Assembly (NCBI GenBank): GCA_023846275.1
Contig: CM043865.1
Location: 9,722,068-9,786,067 of the forward strand
Direction of reading: 5' to 3'
DNA from: Vanilla planifolia
Taxonomy: Eukaryota > Streptophyta > Magnoliopsida > Asparagales > Orchidaceae
Length of the DNA stretch: 64,000 bases
In this document: positions 36,837 through 51,040 of the stretch, in pieces
Layout of the letters: every line of letters starts with the position of its first letter
How positions within the stretch are numbered: the first letter of the stretch is position 1
The notes under the pieces: generated by a model
The model's input: only the letters and a program-made list of their open reading frames with translations
Told to the model about the DNA's origin: nothing
Databases searched by the model: none
Program-made: the position numbers and the translations under genes

Positions 36837-38207
36837 GTCAGTAAATTCACTCACTATATGCCTCTGATCTGAAATGCTCTTCCTCTTCCTTTCCCTATAG
36901 ATCAGTAGGCGAGGCGGAGAGTGAAAGCTAAGCATTCGAGAGAGTAAAAGCAAAGCGAGAGAAAAATTTTTTTCCTCGATGACGGTGATGGCCTGCCGGA
37001 AATGGAATGCAACACGCCAACGACAACCACAGTTTCCGCTTGAACGATAGATCACAGCGAAGTTCTCCCGTCGCTCGAAGCCATGGATCTTTGGGTTTTT
37101 TGTTTTTCCTCAGTTTGTGTTCTTGACGATTTGGAAACTGGGACGATAACAGAAAATCTCTAATTTTTATTATTAAAAACTGATTATCCGAAAAGAAATG
37201 AAAAAGTTGTTAAATATTTCCTTTTTAAAAAAATAATATTAAATTTTAACTAAATGCATCAACACGTTATTTTTCTTCGTTTTACGGAATACGGTTACGA
37301 ACAAGCCATTAGAAATGATTATACGTAATTAGCACAATAATCATACATGCCGCATGCTGTCCCGAGAGAACTTCTTTTATAGTAATTTTGTCAAAATTAC
37401 AAATGAAGCTTGTTGGGTTTTATCTGTTTAGCAGCACACGTAGACATATATATATATATATTCAGATGTTTAAATATCCTAAAAATTAATGAGTCATTAT
37501 TAATTAATTAATTAGTTTATGTTTACTGGGAATCTGGAACTGGTAAAGCGCCGTTGCCAATGCGAGCGTTTGAAATCTTGACCATCACCTGGCGACATAA
37601 ATCTGTTGAATAAAAAAATCGAACCCCCATTCCGTTATAATTTTTTTAAAAATTTTGAGCTTTTAAAATTATAAAAAAATTATACAATTATTTAATAAAC
37701 TTTTAATGGCTTAAAACAAACAATTTTGTTTCATTTAACACGTAATTTACAATTTTATATAAAAAAAAATTAGCATCACTACGAAAAAAAACTCTAAACA
37801 TATACTTAGTCAAACAAGACCCGAGTCAAAAATATGCTTCTATATAACCTACACTTAACAACCCAAAGAACTCTTGAAATCGTTCTTAGTTTCTACTCGG
37901 AATATAATACACAGCCAACTGATAAAATAACATAAAAAAATCTCACCAATCAACATTAATTAAATCAACAAAATAAATACTTATAAATCATTATGGGAAC
38001 AAACATAAGGCAACTGAAGTTTAAAATTGGTTGTTATATTCATGTACATCGATAAATAAATGGCAACAACAGTAAACCAAAGTTCACAAGATACACACAT
38101 TTCAACGGGAATCACTCGAAACAAAGGCAGGAGAGAGGCATCCCTGCGCTTCTCTCCCATCGGGTTGCCGCCCGAGATGGGCCTTTCCCTCTGCTCCGAG
38201 CAAAGCA
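36837..38207 (-). promoter_or_regulatory. KORRIGAN promoter and leader; 3' region of the coiled-coil gene
   Basis: The stretch 36837-37110 is GC-richer and probably the 5' leader. Beyond it lies AT-rich DNA with a TA run at 37448-37460. The segment next to 38207 (about 37980-38207) is the likely 3' UTR of the upstream minus-strand gene. No clear TATA box was assigned. Confidence 0.5.
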
Positions 38208-41200
38208 CTAGAGAGCACCTGGTGGTGAAGGCAGCGTCGGCGTAATAGGGCAGTCTTCCGGTGTAACAACAGAAGCGAGAGAAGATGGCGGGTCATGTGT
38301 TGTAGTAAGCAGAGTTGAGCGTGGCAGAATGGGATAGACTTCAGTGACTTCCTCAGCACCCTCGTCGAAGTAAACAACATCCTGCATCGTTAGCTGGTGG
38401 TATTCTACAATCTCCCTCAAGAACCGGTTCTCACGTGCATACACCGAGTTCTCATGAACCAATCTCCCCTTCTCTGTCAATAGCGTTTCCAACTGCAACC
38501 TTATCTGCAAATTAAAGCGAAGAAAACGATGAAAGGATCCAAATAACAGCAATGCTCTTTTCCAGGAATTTATATATGACTATCAACTTATATGGCAATC
38601 AAGATTGTATAGGAGCTAACATGAAGTTGAACTTGCACATCCCAATGGTGTTAAATTGATCAACATACCAGGTCATCATCTTCAAGACTACAGCCTTTAT
38701 CGAGAGTATCTCTTAATACTTTGTTTTCCTCTTCGAGTTGAGCACTTCGTTCTTTAGCAAACGCAAGTTCTGCCTTCACAGTCTTCAGTTCTCGCATGAG
38801 AAGCTTGGCCTTCGCAGCCATTGCATTTGCAACCTGCAAAAGCAAGGAAAGGCATTTCTTTCATTCATAGGAAGGCAGTACGTAGAAAAGTTAACATTCT
38901 ATGTATATGAATTTACAAAAATGCAGCTAAAGCTTAAATGAACCTCCCTTCCTGACCTGCATGCATAATAACGTAAGTTGCATTTTAAAGTGAGGGTTCA
39001 AGAAAATGGGATAGCTAAACTTCAACAACCAAAATACAATAACAATCAATAACAGTCCCCATGCAAAATCTAATGACACAAAGTTGCCACCTTACGTCTC
39101 GAGATGCCTTCAGTTGAGTTTCATAGTCGGTCTGCATTTGAGGAAAACTGCTTAAAGCTGATTTGTCCATCTTCTGATTCTGTCCAATTTGATCACTTAA
39201 TCTTCTCCTAATTTGAAGTTTTCTGGTTTCGTGGATAATGCCAGCTGTTCTATTCTCCACAATAGCCAGGCCTTCCTAGATTTTAGTTGGGCAACATCCA
39301 TTAAAAAATTTCAAATGAGCCAGAATGTAGATCTATGAAAGAACAAACAGCAAGCTGTAAGAATTTAAGGCTTACCCCAAAAGCATTTTTTATGGTGCCA
39401 CCAATGTAATTAAGGGAAGAGGATATAGAATCTGAAGGTCTTTGAGGAGAGTTCTCCATCTTTTTGTTAATCTCAACTGGTTGATCAGATGGATTACCCT
39501 ACAATTCACTAAATGTTAAATCCTCAACACACGTTGTCACACACAAAATAAGAACTCAAGACATAAAAAAGAAGGAAAAAAATTTGCTTTAGGGTAAGTT
39601 CGAACAGGAAAACAGAATTTAGATAAGAGTTTGGATAGGTAGGGCACCAATGATACTACTCTAAATAGAGAGTTATACACTGTTTTAAATATCATTCAAA
39701 ATAATAATGATCCAGGGAAATTGGAAAACCAGGGATATGGATGCTTGTTTGAAAGATACGGTCAGAGGAACAAAAGTAATTCCATATACACCACAATTTT
39801 TATTTCCTGACACTTAACAAAAAGTTGGAGAAGGGGCTCATATCAAGTGTACTTTAAAGGAAGCCATCACTGTGGACAAAACACCAAAAATCCACCATGG
39901 AAAGGATGCAAACAAGAAGAAGCAAGTCCAGAGGATTCGCCAAGCCAAACATATGTGAGCGACATCTCCTCCATTTTTCCTTGCTTCAGTGTCTTCCATG
40001 GTAGATTAATTATAAAGTTTTGTGATTCCACAATTCAGTCCTTTCTTTCTAATCACTGCCCCAATTATACAATCAAACGAACCTTAACAACCGTAGAGGA
40101 AAAGAATCTACATAAAAAGATGTTCTGTTGCATGTAAATTGAAAAGAAGCATAGATCTATGCTTATGCCAGCATTAGTCTATTAAAAACATGTGGTGTCG
40201 CTACATAAAGCAAATTTTATTGAAGAACAATTAGGTCAAATTGGAAAAGGAATAATGAATGATAAAACAGAAATAAGATGTATGGGTTGGATGTTGCATA
40301 CTTTTTATTTTAAAATTGCATAGAAAGTGGAAGTTACATGGTGGTAAGAGTGATACAAAGAAAAATTGCTTGCTCATCATCTTATGGTGGTAAAGGTTGA
40401 GAAGACAACAAAAAGACAAGGTGGAATGGAAGATAAGACTACCAGTGATTACAATGGGACATATCGCAAGATGAACTTTTCCATCATATCAAACTTTACC
40501 ATGATATATAGCACATGCTTATGCTTATATTCATCCATCGAAGCTTACTATCACACAAAACATACACCGAAAATTGATCACAATTCACTGCATCGCCCAA
40601 ATTGAAGTATATTTACAGCACTCAATCTAAATACTTGTTTTTTGCAAGAGAAAAAGTGATAAATAGAACTAAAACCAAAATGTGATAAACATATGTTATT
40701 CATACCTGGATAAAAGACATTTTATCAGCTGTTTTGTGCTGATCCCTTTCATGTGTTTCAGATTTCTGAGACACATTATCATCATCAAGCAGGGATTTGG
40801 CTTTTCTAGCAAGAACACCCCAAAACCCATGTTTGGTTTCATTCAAACTACTCATTGATGTATACTCATACGAAGGAACATCCTGCATTCACAAGCAAAA
40901 GATGGATTAAAATAACAAACAAAATGAGACCAATTAGATTGTTGGCATTATATAGGAAAATACTGGCATCGTTGACAAAAAAAATAAGGAGATCCTTGAG
41001 CATGGTCGGTCTCATAATGATCAAGATAATGAGAGATTGGTTTTAACGAAGATGACGAAATACAAAAACATATTGAGTTATCATGGATTATCTCAAACAA
41101 GGAGAAAAAAAATACATTGAAGGCATATCTTAAATATCCACTATTTCTTGTTGGTTACAATGTGCCAACACCTCCTTGCAGAATAAGCACGAGTAAAATC

Positions 41201-44200
41201 TCTCCTTTTCTTGGTCACAATATTACTTCCAAGGCATTGAAATTCTAAGATAAGTCCAAACACCTCGAGCTTTCTTATAGGAGAGATCCAGCCCAACACA
41301 ATATGGAAGCTCTCCAATCCCACTTAGCGTGTTAGGTAGGCTTCAAGATGGATATATGTCTCTTACAATACTGATGACTCATGCATGCATGGGTCATTCT
41401 TTGATCAAAGCACATAAGTTTCCATGCTTAGGTGGTGGCCTGCTCTTAGCACAAAAAGCATCATCTAAACTTATAAGTCTATGACAAAATAAGGAGAGGC
41501 AAATCCCTATTAGAAAATGCTCATGTAAGGTTGATAAAACAAACAGATCATATTAAATTATGATCTAAGGTCATGGGATCCATGATATAACTTATAAGTC
41601 ACAAATGCCCTTACATATGTGATATGTGTGTTGTAACGTCCTAATGAGGACCTTAGAAATGAAGTCTTGGACTAGTAAGGTCTCTAAAAAGGGCAGTCAA
41701 AATTGAATGGCACGCCAAGTCTAGGGACAACACGATACATCATTTTATGTGCCAAAGGAAGTATTTTATTAATTAGATTAAATATGTAGGCAATTTATGA
41801 AATTTCAAATTTAATATCATAATATTGTGTTAAAATCAATCCTACAAGACAATTGGGACGTACTGAAAGCCACCTAGGTCAATTCAGTACAGCTTTTTCT
41901 CATTCCATAAGTGGACCTGATGAGCTGCATTTACTTTAGAATTAAGTTTGCTAATGATTTGTTTTTATATTCTACCAAACATGGAGCATATCTACAACAA
42001 AATATTGGACAAGTTGGGACCAAATAGATTAAAAAATTGAAACTCTCCACCAAAGCATGATCCAACTGATGAGACAAGAAGGGAAACAATAAACACACCA
42101 AGCCAAGTTGCAAGAGGAAGCATATTACCCATGTCCACCCACACAATTGATATTGTGCTTTTGAACCCAACATTTGATAAGATTTTGTATTTCTTTTTTT
42201 GCTTTACTTTGATTTGAAATAGGGGCTCATCTGTGAACATGTCTTACAATAAGAAGAATGCCAACAAAAAACACCCAAACAAGGGGGCAAGGGGTTTTGT
42301 TTTTTGGAGCTCCATAATTAGACCTTTAGAAGGCAAACAATCAGTGGCTTTCTACAATAGCAAGCTTTAGAAAGGGATCTTTTTCTTCTTAGAAATACAT
42401 GAGAACATAAGCTTTTTTTTGTTATGACTTCAAAGGGCTAAAAACATAGACAATGCAAAACATAAGAAGTGAGGAATTCTACATTTTCAAAGTTGATGCC
42501 TAGCCTTATCTGTTAGTTCTCAAATCCCCCTAGATGCTCCATTTACATGACCCATTGATGATCTTAATCGACTCCTAAGGTACAACCACATAAACACCCA
42601 CATGTGGTATGACCCATTGGCCCCTTGGGAACAAAGGAAACAGATCAATAGATAACAAAGGGAAGGAATGGTAGGGGGAAGAACTCTAGAGAGGGTATGG
42701 GTTAAGGACAAATATAGTTTCACCTATGTGAAGGGATCCCCCTTGGGAAAGTAAACTATGAGGAAAGTCATTAACCAATGAAATAAATGAAATAAGGCCA
42801 ATTCAACGCTACCATGCAATTTGTTTTTCACTTAAACTAAATTTCAAATAAATTTTATAAGTTAAAATCATTATATGTCATCTTAACAAAAGCAAAGCTA
42901 AGAAAAAAAACTAAAATAAACATGGCATTAGATTTAAATAATGGCTTATATGTTTTATAAGATAGAAATAGCTTTGCAAAAGTATTTCAACATTAAAGGA
43001 CTTTAAGAATCCTAAGAATCCTAAAGTAGTTATTTGCCACAAAAGAATGACTTGCTATGAAAACTATTATAGGGTTTCTTCTAAGCGCACGCCTTACACT
43101 CCCTTGAATGCTTCTCGTTTCCTTGCTATCTATATGTTCTTTTTTGTTTCCCCAAGTCCACAACAAGGTAAGGATTACTATGCAAAATGAGAAAAAAAAA
43201 TCTTCATGCATACAACAGAAATACAAAAAACTAGAGAAACCCCATGGAACCTTAACATTCTCAATCATAAGCTTCTAATGCTTTAAAATTATGACAATGG
43301 TGTTGTACTCCCTTAATCCCAATGACAAAACCCTACAAATTGCTCGTGTGGGTTTTCATTTGAGTGCTATAGTCTTCTAGTGACAGGATTCTGCACAATC
43401 ACCTTACTAAATCACCCTCTTTGCAAAACCCTCAAATATGGGTTGGGAAGCTGCAAGCCGATTTTTTAAGAAGAAGACTACTAAAATAAATAAAAGCTAA
43501 ATTTATTACTCTTTTTTCTATTGACTTTTAAAATTAAAAAAAAATTCAATGAGACCTTCAAAAATTTTGCTACAAGAACAAAACTTCATCGCTTAAATAG
43601 CTCTATTCAAATTTATATTCATATCTCAATTTCAACCTATGTCGAATTTATTTCATATAATGATTAAAATTCATATCTGGTAGAACCTACAGACATCAGG
43701 ACATTAGAAAATATGAGATAAGACAAGGAGAATCTTTACAAGAAAATTAATCACCATAACTTATTGTATCAAGCAAAAGTATTTCCATCAAAAGCAACAG
43801 GAGGGTTCAAAAAAAACAAGAAAAATGACTAACAAAGTTATAATAAACCCCATAAGAACCCTGGAGTAAGTACTGATCATTACATATAACTCTAATAGAG
43901 AATTTTGCTTATTTCTGAGCATTTTTCTTTTCTTCGAGGTTTGTGCTTCACTCTAATAGTTTGGACCAGTTCTATATCAGAGAGCTTACTTAATGGTAAT
44001 AATCAACCTCTGGGCTTTAAGAGCAGTAATATTCAACTAATTTCTGCTGACTATCAACTCCGTACAGACCTCTAATAATATATGGAAACACATAATCCCT
44101 TGATTTTCATTTCACAAACTATGCAGCAATCAAATTCCAGCAATAAAGCACCAATTTAAAAAAAACATACTTTGGAATTTCCTCAGAAACACAGGACATG

Positions 44201-44743
44201 CTGCCTACTAGGATTCCTATCATACAATATAAAAATAACCAACTATAATAAAAAAAAAAAAGAAAAATCGCCTTAATGACTATTGCACAACCCGCCTCAC
44301 AACAATTTGGTAGTAGACCACGAATATCACAATGTCTCCCTAAAAATAAAACGAAGAGAGAAAACCAACTTCAGACAACCCCTCCTAAACAAAGTTGCTA
44401 AAGAATTGCTAAAATCCAACTGAAACATACGACGTCGCAAAATCAATGTAAAACCCGAAGTCAAAGAAGCCGTAGAATCATCGCATCTAAAACCGTAGCA
44501 CAAAAGGCTCACCTGACCACGCAGTTCGGGCTTCTGGGGATTGGATGCCCTATACGTGGAGGAGATGGCAGACTGTCCGTAGACGGAAGAGAGTGAGGAG
44601 TCTCGGTTGGCGGAAGAGGCCTTGATCGCCCGAGCAGCGAGGGATGATGGAGTCGGTTGCACCGTTGGCGTTTCCACCGTGGAAGATCTAAGCTCCTCGA
44701 ACGTGGAAGCCCTCGAGTTTCCAGCTTTCCTATTATAAGCCAT
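38208..44743 (-). CDS. conserved plant coiled-coil protein of unknown function
   Basis: Six phase-0 exons: 44743-44513, 40882-40706, 39498-39376, 39275-39096, 38833-38669, 38504-38208, giving 390 residues; all splice sites are GT-AG. The first ATG in frame gives MAYNRKAG. Recognisable blocks are [15 protein letters not shown] (about 36-50), [19 protein letters not shown] (95-113), a short [19 protein letters not shown] block, and KLQIRRR. A long predicted coiled coil follows from about 225 to 335, with heptad-like runs [21 protein letters not shown] and [20 protein letters not shown]. The tail is Pro/Ser/Thr-rich. There is no signal peptide or membrane helix and no basic region of a bZIP factor. 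I recall the family as widespread 'uncharacterised' plant proteins (possibly Arabidopsis At1g16520/At1g56080), but I give no function. It lies in tandem with KORRIGAN, 1.4 kb apart. Confidence 0.92.
40883..44512 (-). other. 3.6-kb first intron of the coiled-coil gene
   Basis: Bounded by CAG|GTGAGC at 44512 and TGCAG at 40883-40887. It has patches of more complex sequence (41130-41720, 42480-42740, 43250-43460). One begins tgttgtaacgtcctaatgagg (41629-41649), reminiscent of a gypsy LTR edge. No protein-coding remnant was recognised. Confidence 0.8.
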
Positions 44744-46600
44744 GAAATCCACCGCCGGTTCAAAGTCGACGGCACCCTAACTACTCATTACCGCCGCACT
44801 CGCCCAATCGCCTCGCGGGGCGAGGAGAGAGAGAAAGAGCGCTAGGGAGGGGGGACGCAAGAGAGGGAGGTCAAAAAAACCGTAATTGCCTTCGAGACGT
44901 ACGGTTGCGATCGGACTGTCGATGGAGAATCAGACGACGCCGCGTCGTCATTGACGTCCTACACGGAACAAAGCCCGGACAGGATAACCATCCAAGCGGT
45001 CCACAAGACCATCTCACGCATTGCCATGAGCTATCTTCTCTATTGTTTGTTCATGTGAGATCAGTTTTGTCATATTTCTTTTCTGTATTCTTATTTTTTA
45101 ACTTAAAATAGTTATACTCTATATTTAAATACATATATATATACTGCAAATTAATGTTAATATAATAGTTGCTACCTCTTTTATTATTTGGAAGTACAGA
45201 TAATAAATTTGAATTAAAATTTATGTTATATTAAAAGGGGAGATAAAAGTGCATTGAAAAGAAAATTAATTAATATATTCCCAATATTTGTTATTAATTA
45301 TTTTAATTATAAATGTTGAAGAAGAGCATGAATATAATGAGAGCAATTGCGTATTAATATTATTTTGTATTTTATTTTATTATTTATTTAATAATTTTAT
45401 ATTCATTAAAAGAAGAAAATTGTTAAACTCTTAATTGTATACTACTTGTTTAATAAGTACAAAATTATATTATTGTTTTTAATATTTTTTCTTAAATATA
45501 TTTCTAATTATGCTTCTCAAAATTAAATAAGAATTAATCAATTAAAGAATTTAAAGTAATCTACTTGTGAAGACATGTCAAAAAATATTACTAACTTAGT
45601 TCAAGTTTGACTCAACTTTCAAATTTTAGAATCAATCAAATTTCTTCTTAGAGGATGGTTAAATTACTTAGAAATTCATTTATACATTACATATTGTTAG
45701 AATCTCAAATCTTTCTTTTAAATACTTATTTTGCACACTTATAATTGCACTATATGAATCAATTTGTTAAATGTAATTTTGGTATTATTATGATTATTAA
45801 AATTATATTAAAACATTACTAGCTATCACTTTTAAGTTGTTATAAGTCTAACTTAACTCTTAGTCTAGAAAAATTCAACTTAAAATGTTAATTGAGTTTG
45901 TTGCTTCATTTGTTATTTATTGTTCTATTATAAGATAATTTTATTTACAAGAATTTAAATTATATTTATATGTATATATTTATTATTATATTTTACTTGT
46001 TGAGCCTATAATGATCACCTCAGCTTATTTTTTACAGTAATATTTAAGGTACACTGGTGTCATAACATTAGAAGAACATTGGTGGACATAACTATTAAAT
46101 AATTTGAAAATATAAACAATTTAAAATAAATAATTTTGTCTGAGATATATCATGTGGTATTTTATGTTGTAAATTTGAATAAATCAATATTATGACATAC
46201 TATAGATATAAACACAAGTTTTTTTTTTCCTAATTTTAGTTACTTTAGTTGATAATTGTAGATATAAATTATGTGGATATTATAGTGTTCTATTTATACA
46301 TAGATTATTAATGTCGCATAATAAAAAAATAGATAAAATATACAAGAGATTCAATTCATTTGAAATTTAAAAAACTTGAGCATTCTAAGAGAATAAAGTT
46401 TAATAATAAGAAAAAATAAAGTTGTGACAAGAATGGTCATTACACTGGGAGGTATTATACTAGTTGAAGTCTTAGGGAATGATGTTTAAATGGTAAGATG
46501 TTTGAATAATTAAAATTCTAAAGACAAACATGTATAACTACACTTATATGCATTTTATAATGATTTGGCAATATGTCTCTTCCTTGTTTATTCATATATG
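44744..46600. other. leader/promoter of the coiled-coil gene, then AT-rich spacer
   Basis: 44744-45060 is GC-rich, with GA-rich tracts near 44820-44870, and fits the 5' leader and core promoter of the minus-strand gene. From 45100 to 46600 the sequence is AT-rich, with no gene seen. Confidence 0.55.
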
Positions 46601-48567
46601 TGTGATTTATGAGATAAAGTTATGTGTTACATTGACTCATGAACCTACACTGACTTGCTAGTCATCAATGTTGACCTATGACTTGTGCTGACTTGTGAAC
46701 TCGAGCTTACCCATGAACTCATACCAACACACAATAACTTGAGAACCCACATCAACCTGTGAACCCACGACCTAGTCACCAAAGTGTCGTCATGCTTCTC
46801 TATCTACACCACCCCATTTTTGCCAAGCAATGCCTAATTGTTTATTGTACCATTGCTCAAAATACACAAGCTATTTGGGAACTTCTTATTGCATTCAATA
46901 TGGTAGCTTGTAAAGGATTTTTTTTCAAAATTCATAGTTTTTTTTATCATTTTGGTGACTTTCAAAATTCTTAAAATTTTCTTTAGAATTCTAAAAAATG
47001 TCACTTAGTATTCCTAAGTTTTCTTTCATGTTCTTAAGCTTAACAAACTATTATTATCCCCGTAAGGTCTCTATAAACAAGGATGCTCATCATGTTATAA
47101 GGCATAAATTTTAAATGAAGTAACAAAGTGCTGCTGCTGAGCTTGCTTGACACAAGAAGTGTTGTGAACAATCATCTAACGGTATAATTTTGAATGTGTC
47201 TTACGAAAGTAAGAAAGAGGCTCAAAAGAGAAGATCTTGATTCATTATCTAGTAATTACAAAAGTGTCTAATTATCAGAAAAATATTTAACACTTAAACT
47301 CTATTTCATCTTATGAGAGAAATTACTCGTCACGTTTGATTCTCTACCTTATGTAAGTGAATATTTGATTTACTTTTGTTTATAATTAAAGAATTCCACT
47401 TGTGTGCACCTTACCAATTCATCACTAAGTTGTGTTACATTGGGTGTGGTTGTTAAATTGCTCTCTTTTGTAGGTTGAGATTCATCATGTTAAATAATTT
47501 TATACAAGTTCTTATCTTTTAGAGAAGTTCTTACTTATCTGATAATCTTAAAATTTTTTATATTAAACTTATAGTATATTCGTAAGACTTTGTATGAATC
47601 TATTTCTTAGATTTAAATATTTTTTATTATCTATCAGTTAAAGATATATTTTAAGAAATTTCATCTTACATCATCTCCTCAACAACATAGGATAAGAAAG
47701 AAGCAGTTATTTAACAAACTAGTTGAATTCTGTTTATGATGAAGAAGTAGTCTTGCCTTAGAGCATAAACTGATAAGTTGGTAATTTGGTGGAAAATTTC
47801 TTAAATTAAATCCTCAAAACTAGTGGGTTGGCTAAAAAAGGTTAAAAATTTGAAGGTTAATCCAACTTGAAAATGTCATGGTTGGATTCTATAAAACTTT
47901 CAAGGAATAGTATATCCCTCCATCGATGAAGAACATAATGTGAGATGAGTTGAGCCAGCTATATAAAGGTAGCTTAACACTCATGATTTATAAAGAGAAC
48001 TTTACATCATTTGTTAAATATGTATCATAAATGGTAGTCACTAAGAATAAGAAATATTAAAAGTTTTAAAAAAGATTATAGGATTCTTTTAAAAATATTA
48101 TGGCTCCTTTAGAATTTTCTTCTTATAGAGAATTGGTGGAAGTAGTCAAACAAATTGAATAGGATCAAGTTGCGAAGAAAGCAAAAATGAATTCAACATA
48201 AAGAAATGGGGTCAATTTTACATCTTAAAGTATAACAAAATTGAAAAGATTAACAATTATGGAATATTGATCATAATCTTTTTTAGCTCCTACCAAATCC
48301 AAGTTAGTCAAAAACCATAATGCAAAAATCTATACAAAATACCACTAAGGAGAGTGCCACTAAGAAAAACCAATTAAATTCTTTAAATATCAACAAATAT
48401 GACATATTGCTTTTTGTTGTTCATGAAATGCTAAAAAGGTAAAAGAAAGTTAGTTGGCTAACAGGGGAGTGAGATCCATTAGAGGCAGTAGTAGTAAGAC
48501 CTAACAATACTCCACATGGTGTATACGGTTCTAATAGATGATAATTTCTATGATGCCCTAGTATACA

Positions 48568-48756
48568 GTGTTGCCTCGTATTTATGCTATAGCTTGGAAA
48601 GAAGCTCTTGCATCACTAGACATTATCATGGATATTATTATATTGCAAAGCATAATAGTCTTATTTTTATTTGATTATGACGCATTACACTCCTTCATAG
48701 TAGTTAATTTGATTATGAAACTATTAGTCAAATTTCATGTGTCACTTTTTTTATAG
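48568..48756 (+). pseudogene. gypsy protease remnant
   Basis: An open 62-codon frame reads RIYAIAWKEALASLDII, then the active-site region IVLFLFDYDALHSFIVVN. In working gypsy proteases this region carries D-(S/P)-G-(A/S). Here it is DYDA, so the catalytic triplet is changed. It is the longest intact coding piece of the 46.6-54.7 kb element. Confidence 0.85.
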
Positions 48757-51040
48757 AATTGTCTACAAAAAAATCAAAGTAGAGGAATAAATCAAACAAA
48801 ATATGAAAATTAAGGAGAGATCTTTTGAATCCCAACTAATTGTCATAGATTTTATCAAAATTTGATGTCATACTTAACATGGATCGATTTCCATCAAGTG
48901 ACCAATGATTATTAGAAAAAGAAATAAAGATTTATTTCTATTGGCTTTAATTTGATTTATTTTTGTGAGGGTAGGACAATACCTATAATATCTATCTTGA
49001 AAACTAAATAATTAGTAAGGAAAATATACGAAAATTAAAAAATTAGTAAGGAAAAGATATAAGTGCTATCTAGCTTCAATACAAGACATTGAAAAAAATG
49101 AGTTATAGTTACAAGAAATCCATATTATATATGAATATATGGATGTCCTCCTTAAAAACTTAATAGGATTATCACTTGGCAGAGAGATTAAGTTTGTAAT
49201 TGACTTGGTAGTAAGTGCATAACAAGTTTTTAAGACACTATTCAAGATGGTCCCACTTGAATTGTAAGAATTAAAGGTATAATTACAAGAGTTAATAAAA
49301 GTTTTCTTGAATCCAATGTATCCTCTTGGGATGTACTTATATTATTTATTAAAAAGAGAGATAAAAGTCTAAGAATATGTATTGATTATAAGAAATTGAA
49401 TAAGTTCATAATTAAATATAAGTATTAATTGCCTAAAATAGAGGAGTTATTTGATCAACTATAAGGAGCCAAAGTACCTAATATCCTATTATTATCAATT
49501 GAAAAATATGAAAAATGATATTACAAAAAGTACTTTTAGAATTGGATATGGTCATATTAAATTTCTTAATATATTCTGAAGTGAAGCAAAGCATGAAAGA
49601 CATCTACATTTGGTATTGTAAAGAATAAAAGAATACCAACTATATTCAAAGTTTTCTAAATATAATTTGTGATTATCTAGTGTATCATTTTTGGGGCATG
49701 TGATAAGAGCAAAAAAAATCTTCATTGATCTTTAGAAAATAACTGCATTTATAGAAATTTCTTAGGTTTAGCTAAGTATTAAAAAAAATTGTCATGAATG
49801 CTTCTCAAATTATGATACTTATATCCAAATTAACTTAATCCATTATCTTTTGAATGAAATTCAAATTTTGAAAAGTGTTTTCAAGCTTTAAAGAAGAAAT
49901 TGACAACTCCTATTCTAACATTATGTGATAGAGAAAATAAATTCCAAGTACATATTGATGCACTTCTATAAAGACTTAAAGGGGTATTAATATAAAATGA
50001 TAATATTATAACATATGCTTCAATACAATTATGACCTCATAAAAGAAATTATCTTATCCATGATCTTTAGCTTATTGTAATTGTGTTTGCATTAAAAATT
50101 TAGAAACACTATCTTTATGGGATGAAAAGTTATTTACTTATTAATCATAAAATTTTAAAATATCTTTTTATAAATAAATAGCTAAATGTAAGGTAACAAA
50201 GATGATTAGAACCACTAAATCTTGAGTCAGAAAGTTAATATGAATAATATCCTAACTAGCCTAGAAGAAACTCAATTAATTGTAGAACTAAATCATCTAA
50301 AATTAAATACCATATTAGTAGTTGCTAGAAAAAACTTTTTTCAATTAACTATTATAACAAAATAGTTGTTAGCTCTAAAGGATGCTCAAGATAAAGATAA
50401 AAATATTCAACAACTAAAAGTTAGAATAGTTGAGGAAAAATAAACAAATGTTTAGTTAAATGAATAAGTGACATTCTATACAAATAGAATGTATATTCTT
50501 ATAATAGGAGAGTGAAAACAAATTTTATTGCATGAAGCTCATGAAAAAAAGTATGTATTACATCTAAGAGTCATAAAAATGTACTAAGATATGAAGTAAA
50601 TATTTTAATGGAATGAATGAAAAGGGGTGTTAATCACTACATAAGTAAATATATCATATATTTGTAGGCGAATGAAGAACAACAAAAATCAAGTGGATTA
50701 CTATAACCCTTCCAATTTTAATATAGAAGTGGAAAAAATAATAATGGATTTTTTTGGTTTAGTTGCAAAAAATAAGTTAAAGACATTATACTATATAGTA
50801 ATAATTAATAGATTAATAAAGTCAACACATTTTTTTACTCATCAAAACTACTTATTTAGTTGAAAATCTATCATAAATTTATATTAATCAAATTATAAGA
50901 TTATATAGAACATCAAAAATAATTATATCTCATAGAGATTTTAAGTTCATCTCATATTTCTAGAGAAAAGTGTGTAAGGTCTTTGGTACTTAAAATATTT
51001 AGCATTACTATAACATCCCAGCTTTTGTGAGATATTCTTT

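Noticed and set aside
36933..36935. Upstream in-frame ATG as the KORRIGAN start
   Set aside because: The family starts at [11 protein letters not shown] or equivalent; the extension has no family counterpart. It is kept only as a finding.
38208..44743. bZIP transcription factor identity for the coiled-coil gene
   Set aside because: There are leucine-rich heptads but no basic DNA-binding region before them; the conserved blocks belong to another family.
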